Assembly (NCBI GenBank): GCA_017626655.1
Contig: JAGAIH010000033.1
Span: forward strand, 1 to 7,506
Direction: 5' to 3'
DNA length: 7,506 bases
From: Clostridia bacterium
GTDB lineage: Bacteria; Bacillota_A; Clostridia; Oscillospirales; CAG-272
Shown in pieces: positions 4,942-7,506 of this stretch. The position numbers and the translations under genes were made by a program. Every line of letters starts with the position of its first letter. Within the stretch, counting starts at the first letter, position 1. Under the pieces are notes generated by a model that worked only from the letters and a program-made list of their open reading frames with translations, was not told the origin of the DNA and made no database searches.

Positions 4942-7031
4942 TGGCTCAGACCTCCGATCAAAGCTTGATGGCCGCCCTGGGGCGCCGATGCCTCATTATG
5001 GCTAAAGGTAAATCCGGCAAGGACGGAAAAGACGGTACGAATGGCAAGGATGGTCTGAACGGTAAAGACGGCACCACCCCCATCCCCGGCGTAGACTACC
5101 CGACCACCGAGCAAATGCAGGCCTACGCGGCCTCCCTGGCATCGGATACCACGAAGGTCGTGACCTCGGTGGAGGAGATGACCGACACGGCCAAGCTCTA
5201 CCTTATGGCCCGCCCGGAGGACGGGGCGCTGTGGTATTACGCCAACCAAAAAGTGATTATCCCCGGCGGCGAGTTGATACCTGACAACGCGCTGGAAACC
5301 TCTATCGGCACCGACGGGGCGATCTTCAACGGCGGCTTGGGGTATAAAACCGACACGAGACTCAGCTCGACCACAGGTGCCGAGAGTTCCGAGACCGGGT
5401 TCATTACGTCGGGCTTCATTCCCATGCCCAAGGCGCAGAATTCCGAGATCCACATCAAGGGAGTGGTAGGCAACAGCGGAAGCCGCGCGATCATCTGGTG
5501 CTATGACAGCAGCTTTACCAAGGTTGGCGCCGCCATTCCCCAGGATGCCTGGATCACCCCCGACGAGAATGGCGTATGCTACTGCAAGCCCAAGGACGTC
5601 AACCGCGATTACAGCTATATCGCCTATATCCGCTTCTGCGGTATCCCCACCACAACCGCCGAGGACGTGGTCTGTACCATTGACAAGGAGATCACCTATA
5701 CCCAGCCGGGAGAAAAGTACGAGTGGAAGGCCATCCAGCCCAAGGACGCCACCGACCACACCGCCGATATCCTGGCTCTGCAACAGGCGGATGAACAGCA
5801 CTCCGCCGACATCGCGGCCCTGAAGAAGGCGGTGGAGAACGTTGGAAGCGAGGAAACCACCTATGACGAAGCCCTGGAGCGCATCAAGACCTGGGACAAG
5901 CCCGTGTACGATGACGCCCCCGTCACTCTGCTGGGGGATGACCGTATCAAGGCCGCCGTGACCTCGGCGGACTTTACCATTGAGGCGATCTACGCCAGAT
6001 ACAGAGCGTTGAGAGATGACCCTGACCATCCCGAGAACGCGTTGTATATCACCGAGACCCCTCTCGGCCCCAGCACGACCTCTGACCTGGTTCCCGGCTT
6101 TACAGGCAAGGATATCCTTCGGTTCGACTTCTGCGAGTCTGTCGGCCTCACCGAGGTGGACGATCCTTCGACGGTCAAGGTACCCGATCCCGCGCGGGAG
6201 ACCAAGCCCAAGATCATTTTTATCAGCGGCATCCACAAGGAATGGGCGGGGGTTTACGGCCTGTACTTCGCCCTGGAGGAGATCGCCACCAACCCTGACT
6301 TTGATGATATCCGCCGAAACGCCCATATCATCGTCATCCCCTGCGCCAATCCCTTCGGTATGATCGCGACCGCCAACGAGACGGTGAATGGCTGGGCCAT
6401 TCCCGACGGCTGGGCGTCCCACGTCAACGCCAACGGCATCGCGCCGCATAACAATTTCGGAGTGAACTTTAAAGTACAGGGTGAGATCGGCAAATACAAC
6501 TACGGCGGCACGGAGGCCTACTCCGAGCTGGAGACGCAGTATATCGATAAGGTCGTGTCCGATAATCCCGATGCCATCGCCTTTGTTACCTGCCACAACT
6601 ACAACGATGGCGGAATGTTCGGGGACACCGTGATGTGGGCATCCTCCGCCACCTACCATATGTGCAACCTGGTCTATCGGCTGGTGGATAAAATGTCCAA
6701 GGCGTGGATCGCCAAGTACGGAACGCCCTTGAAGCAGGCCATCGACGCGGTCAAGCACGATGTGGCCGCTACGGACTACCGTCTCGGTTGCGCCACCATG
6801 TCCACCTCCGCGGGCACCGAGCAGGCCAACGCCACCAAGTACGGCATCCTGGCCACCAACCTGGAGATCTCGGACAACTGGGTGGTGTTTACCGATGAGG
6901 CCTACTCCTCCGAAGCCATGACCCACGGTGCGGAAACCTACGCGAATTTCATCCGCACCATCCTGCGCGCTTATGATCGTAAGGATCGGGAGGAGTATGC
7001 GCCGACGCCTGCTTATACGATCAAGGAGTAA
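4941..7031 (+). CDS. Phage tail-fibre-like protein with M14 carboxypeptidase-like domain
   Basis: A 696-aa multidomain protein. Residues 23-46 are eight collagen-like Gly-X-Y triplets (GKS, GKD, GKD, GTN, GKD, GLN, GKD, GTT), followed by GVDYPT as in phage fibres. Residues 80-110 (EEMTDTAKLYLMA..GALWYYANQKVI) match a recurrent tail-fibre module. Residues about 115-260 look like a beta-rich binding domain. Residues 271-301 form a probable trimerising coiled coil with an internal repeat (HTADILALQQ / HSADIAALKK). From about 420 it resembles zinc carboxypeptidases (M14): IIFISGIH (His432), IIVIPCANPFG, YSELETQ, TCHNYND (His552), NLEISDNW (Glu642). The metal motif reads H-K-E instead of HxxE, and the usual DLNRNF is replaced by APHNNF, so catalysis is uncertain. 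No signal peptide is seen, so release would need lysis or a phage particle. The start has a G-rich AAGGGGGGG stretch upstream and a 1-nt overlap with the previous gene. Function in surface glycopeptide binding or trimming is inference. Confidence 0.82.
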   Translation: MAQTSDQSLMAALGRRCLIMAKGKSGKDGKDGTNGKDGLNGKDGTTPIPGVDYPTTEQMQAYAASLASDTTKVVTSVEEMTDTAKLYLMARPEDGALWYYANQKVIIPGGELIPDNALETSIGTDGAIFNGGLGYKTDTRLSSTTGAESSETGFITSGFIPMPKAQNSEIHIKGVVGNSGSRAIIWCYDSSFTKVGAAIPQDAWITPDENGVCYCKPKDVNRDYSYIAYIRFCGIPTTTAEDVVCTIDKEITYTQPGEKYEWKAIQPKDATDHTADILALQQADEQHSADIAALKKAVENVGSEETTYDEALERIKTWDKPVYDDAPVTLLGDDRIKAAVTSADFTIEAIYARYRALRDDPDHPENALYITETPLGPSTTSDLVPGFTGKDILRFDFCESVGLTEVDDPSTVKVPDPARETKPKIIFISGIHKEWAGVYGLYFALEEIATNPDFDDIRRNAHIIVIPCANPFGMIATANETVNGWAIPDGWASHVNANGIAPHNNFGVNFKVQGEIGKYNYGGTEAYSELETQYIDKVVSDNPDAIAFVTCHNYNDGGMFGDTVMWASSATYHMCNLVYRLVDKMSKAWIAKYGTPLKQAIDAVKHDVAATDYRLGCATMSTSAGTEQANATKYGILATNLEISDNWVVFTDEAYSSEAMTHGAETYANFIRTILRAYDRKDREEYAPTPAYTIKE

Positions 7032-7036
7032 GGTAT

Positions 7037-7318
7037 ATGGAAGCGCTATTTTCTGCCATTACCATTATCGAGCGATTCGGTATATGGGGCATCATCTTCC
7101 TGGCTGCTGTTTGGTTCATCCGTATTATAAACGCTCAGAGGTGTCAGTTGCGTAGTGAGATGCTCCATATCTACTACAAGCACCTTGACAAAAAGGAGAT
7201 TCGCCAGTACGAATTCGAGAATTTTATTCACTTGTACAAAGCATATCGCGCTCTTTTAGGTAATTCGTTCGTCAAAAAAATCTATGACGAGGTGATAACG
7301 TGGAAGGTTGTCACCTGA
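7037..7318 (+). CDS. Small phage-type membrane protein
   Basis: A 93-aa protein with one N-terminal membrane segment (about residues 9-31, ITIIERFGIWGIIFLAAVWF) followed by a charged helical part (RSEMLHIYYKHLDKKEIRQYEF and on, residues 39-93). I recall similar short proteins between fibre and holin genes in Firmicute prophages, but I have no firm family name. AAGGAG (7023-7028) lies inside the last codons of the fibre gene, eight bases before this ATG, and the gap between the genes is five bases, so translation is probably coupled. The coding sequence is visibly richer in A/T than the genes around it (for example 7181-7300), which fits a mobile origin. A role in holin control or fibre anchoring is speculative. 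Confidence 0.85.
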   Translation: MEALFSAITIIERFGIWGIIFLAAVWFIRIINAQRCQLRSEMLHIYYKHLDKKEIRQYEFENFIHLYKAYRALLGNSFVKKIYDEVITWKVVT

Positions 7319-7335
7319 TGAAAGGAGTACATACC

Positions 7336-7506
7336 ATGAAAAACAAGTTTTCCTCGCGTAAGTTTCTGACCGCCCTGATCGCCGAGAGCGCGGGCATCAT
7401 CACCACCGTCACGGGGATTATCGCCGCCCTGCTGGGTAGCGGCCACCCCGCCGTCATCATCACGGGTGCGGTGCTCACCGTCCTGTCGGGCGTGGCCTAC
7501 TGTATC
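7336..7506 (+). CDS. Holin-like membrane protein (5' part only)
   Basis: An open frame of 57 codons runs off the right edge. It starts at an ATG with AAAGGAG (7321-7327) eight bases upstream and 17 bases after the previous stop. It begins MKNKFSSRKFLTALIAESAG, and the basic N-terminus with S-R-K-F followed by a hydrophobic stretch is common in small phage holin-like proteins. Two hydrophobic stretches are visible, about residues 11-34 (ending GIIAALLG) and 39-57 (AVIITGAVLTVLSGVAYCI), with a short turn GSGHP. Holins form lesions in the cell membrane so that endolysin or other cargo can leave. The family cannot be fixed without the rest of the gene; a general two-segment phage membrane protein is the alternative. 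Confidence 0.7.
   Translation, partial: MKNKFSSRKFLTALIAESAGIITTVTGIIAALLGSGHPAVIITGAVLTVLSGVAYCI

Noticed and set aside
4767..6926. Long minus-strand open frame of 719 codons opposite the fibre gene
   Set aside because: Same antisense effect; no RBS-supported start and no recognisable domain.

Overview
The window looks like a chromosomal piece of a fairly GC-rich Firmicute, probably a gut-type Clostridia member near the Oscillospiraceae/Ruminococcaceae. Four things point that way: Firmicute-type AAGGAG ribosome binding sites, a redox regulator Rex, a replication pair of DnaD and a DnaC/DnaI-type loader (typical of Firmicutes), and small GC-rich palindromic intergenic repeats of a kind I associate with that group. 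The taxonomic placement is inference.

Layout. Positions 1-52 hold a double-hairpin intergenic repeat. Positions 117-271 hold a complete tRNA-Leu(UAG) unit on the minus strand, with terminator, gene and a perfect-consensus promoter. Back to back with it, a second perfect promoter (314-342) drives a plus-strand housekeeping series: tsaD (t6A tRNA modification), rex (NADH/NAD-sensing repressor), a dnaD-like replication gene and a dnaC/dnaI-like helicase loader. This series ends at a strong intrinsic terminator (4488-4526). Between tsaD and rex lies a striking run of short hairpins: one 11-bp hairpin, then five hairpins that all have GNA triloops and are separated by a near-identical ACTTCAC spacer. 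The dnaD gene is split by an apparent one-base deletion at a C run near 2767-2770.

After the terminator a third perfect-consensus promoter (4565-4593) starts a new transcript with phage-like genes: an 82-aa small protein, a 696-aa tail-fibre-like protein (collagen-like Gly-X-Y repeats, a probable binding domain, a coiled coil and an M14 carboxypeptidase-like C-terminal domain), a 93-aa one-segment membrane protein, and the start of a holin-like membrane protein that runs off the right edge. These genes are tightly packed (1-nt overlap, then 5-nt and 17-nt gaps). No integrase, capsid, tail-tube or packaging gene is visible in the window.

How the parts fit. The first half is core metabolism: tRNA supply and modification, redox control and replication initiation, probably co-transcribed. 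The second half is either the distal end (fibre and lysis module) of a prophage or remnant, or a stand-alone fibre-plus-holin cassette with its own strong promoter. The M14-like domain keeps part of its metal site but has an altered HxxE motif and lacks the usual Asn-Arg pair, so its activity is uncertain. The most unusual items are the GNA-hairpin array, the fibre-peptidase cassette directly after dnaC, and the broken dnaD.
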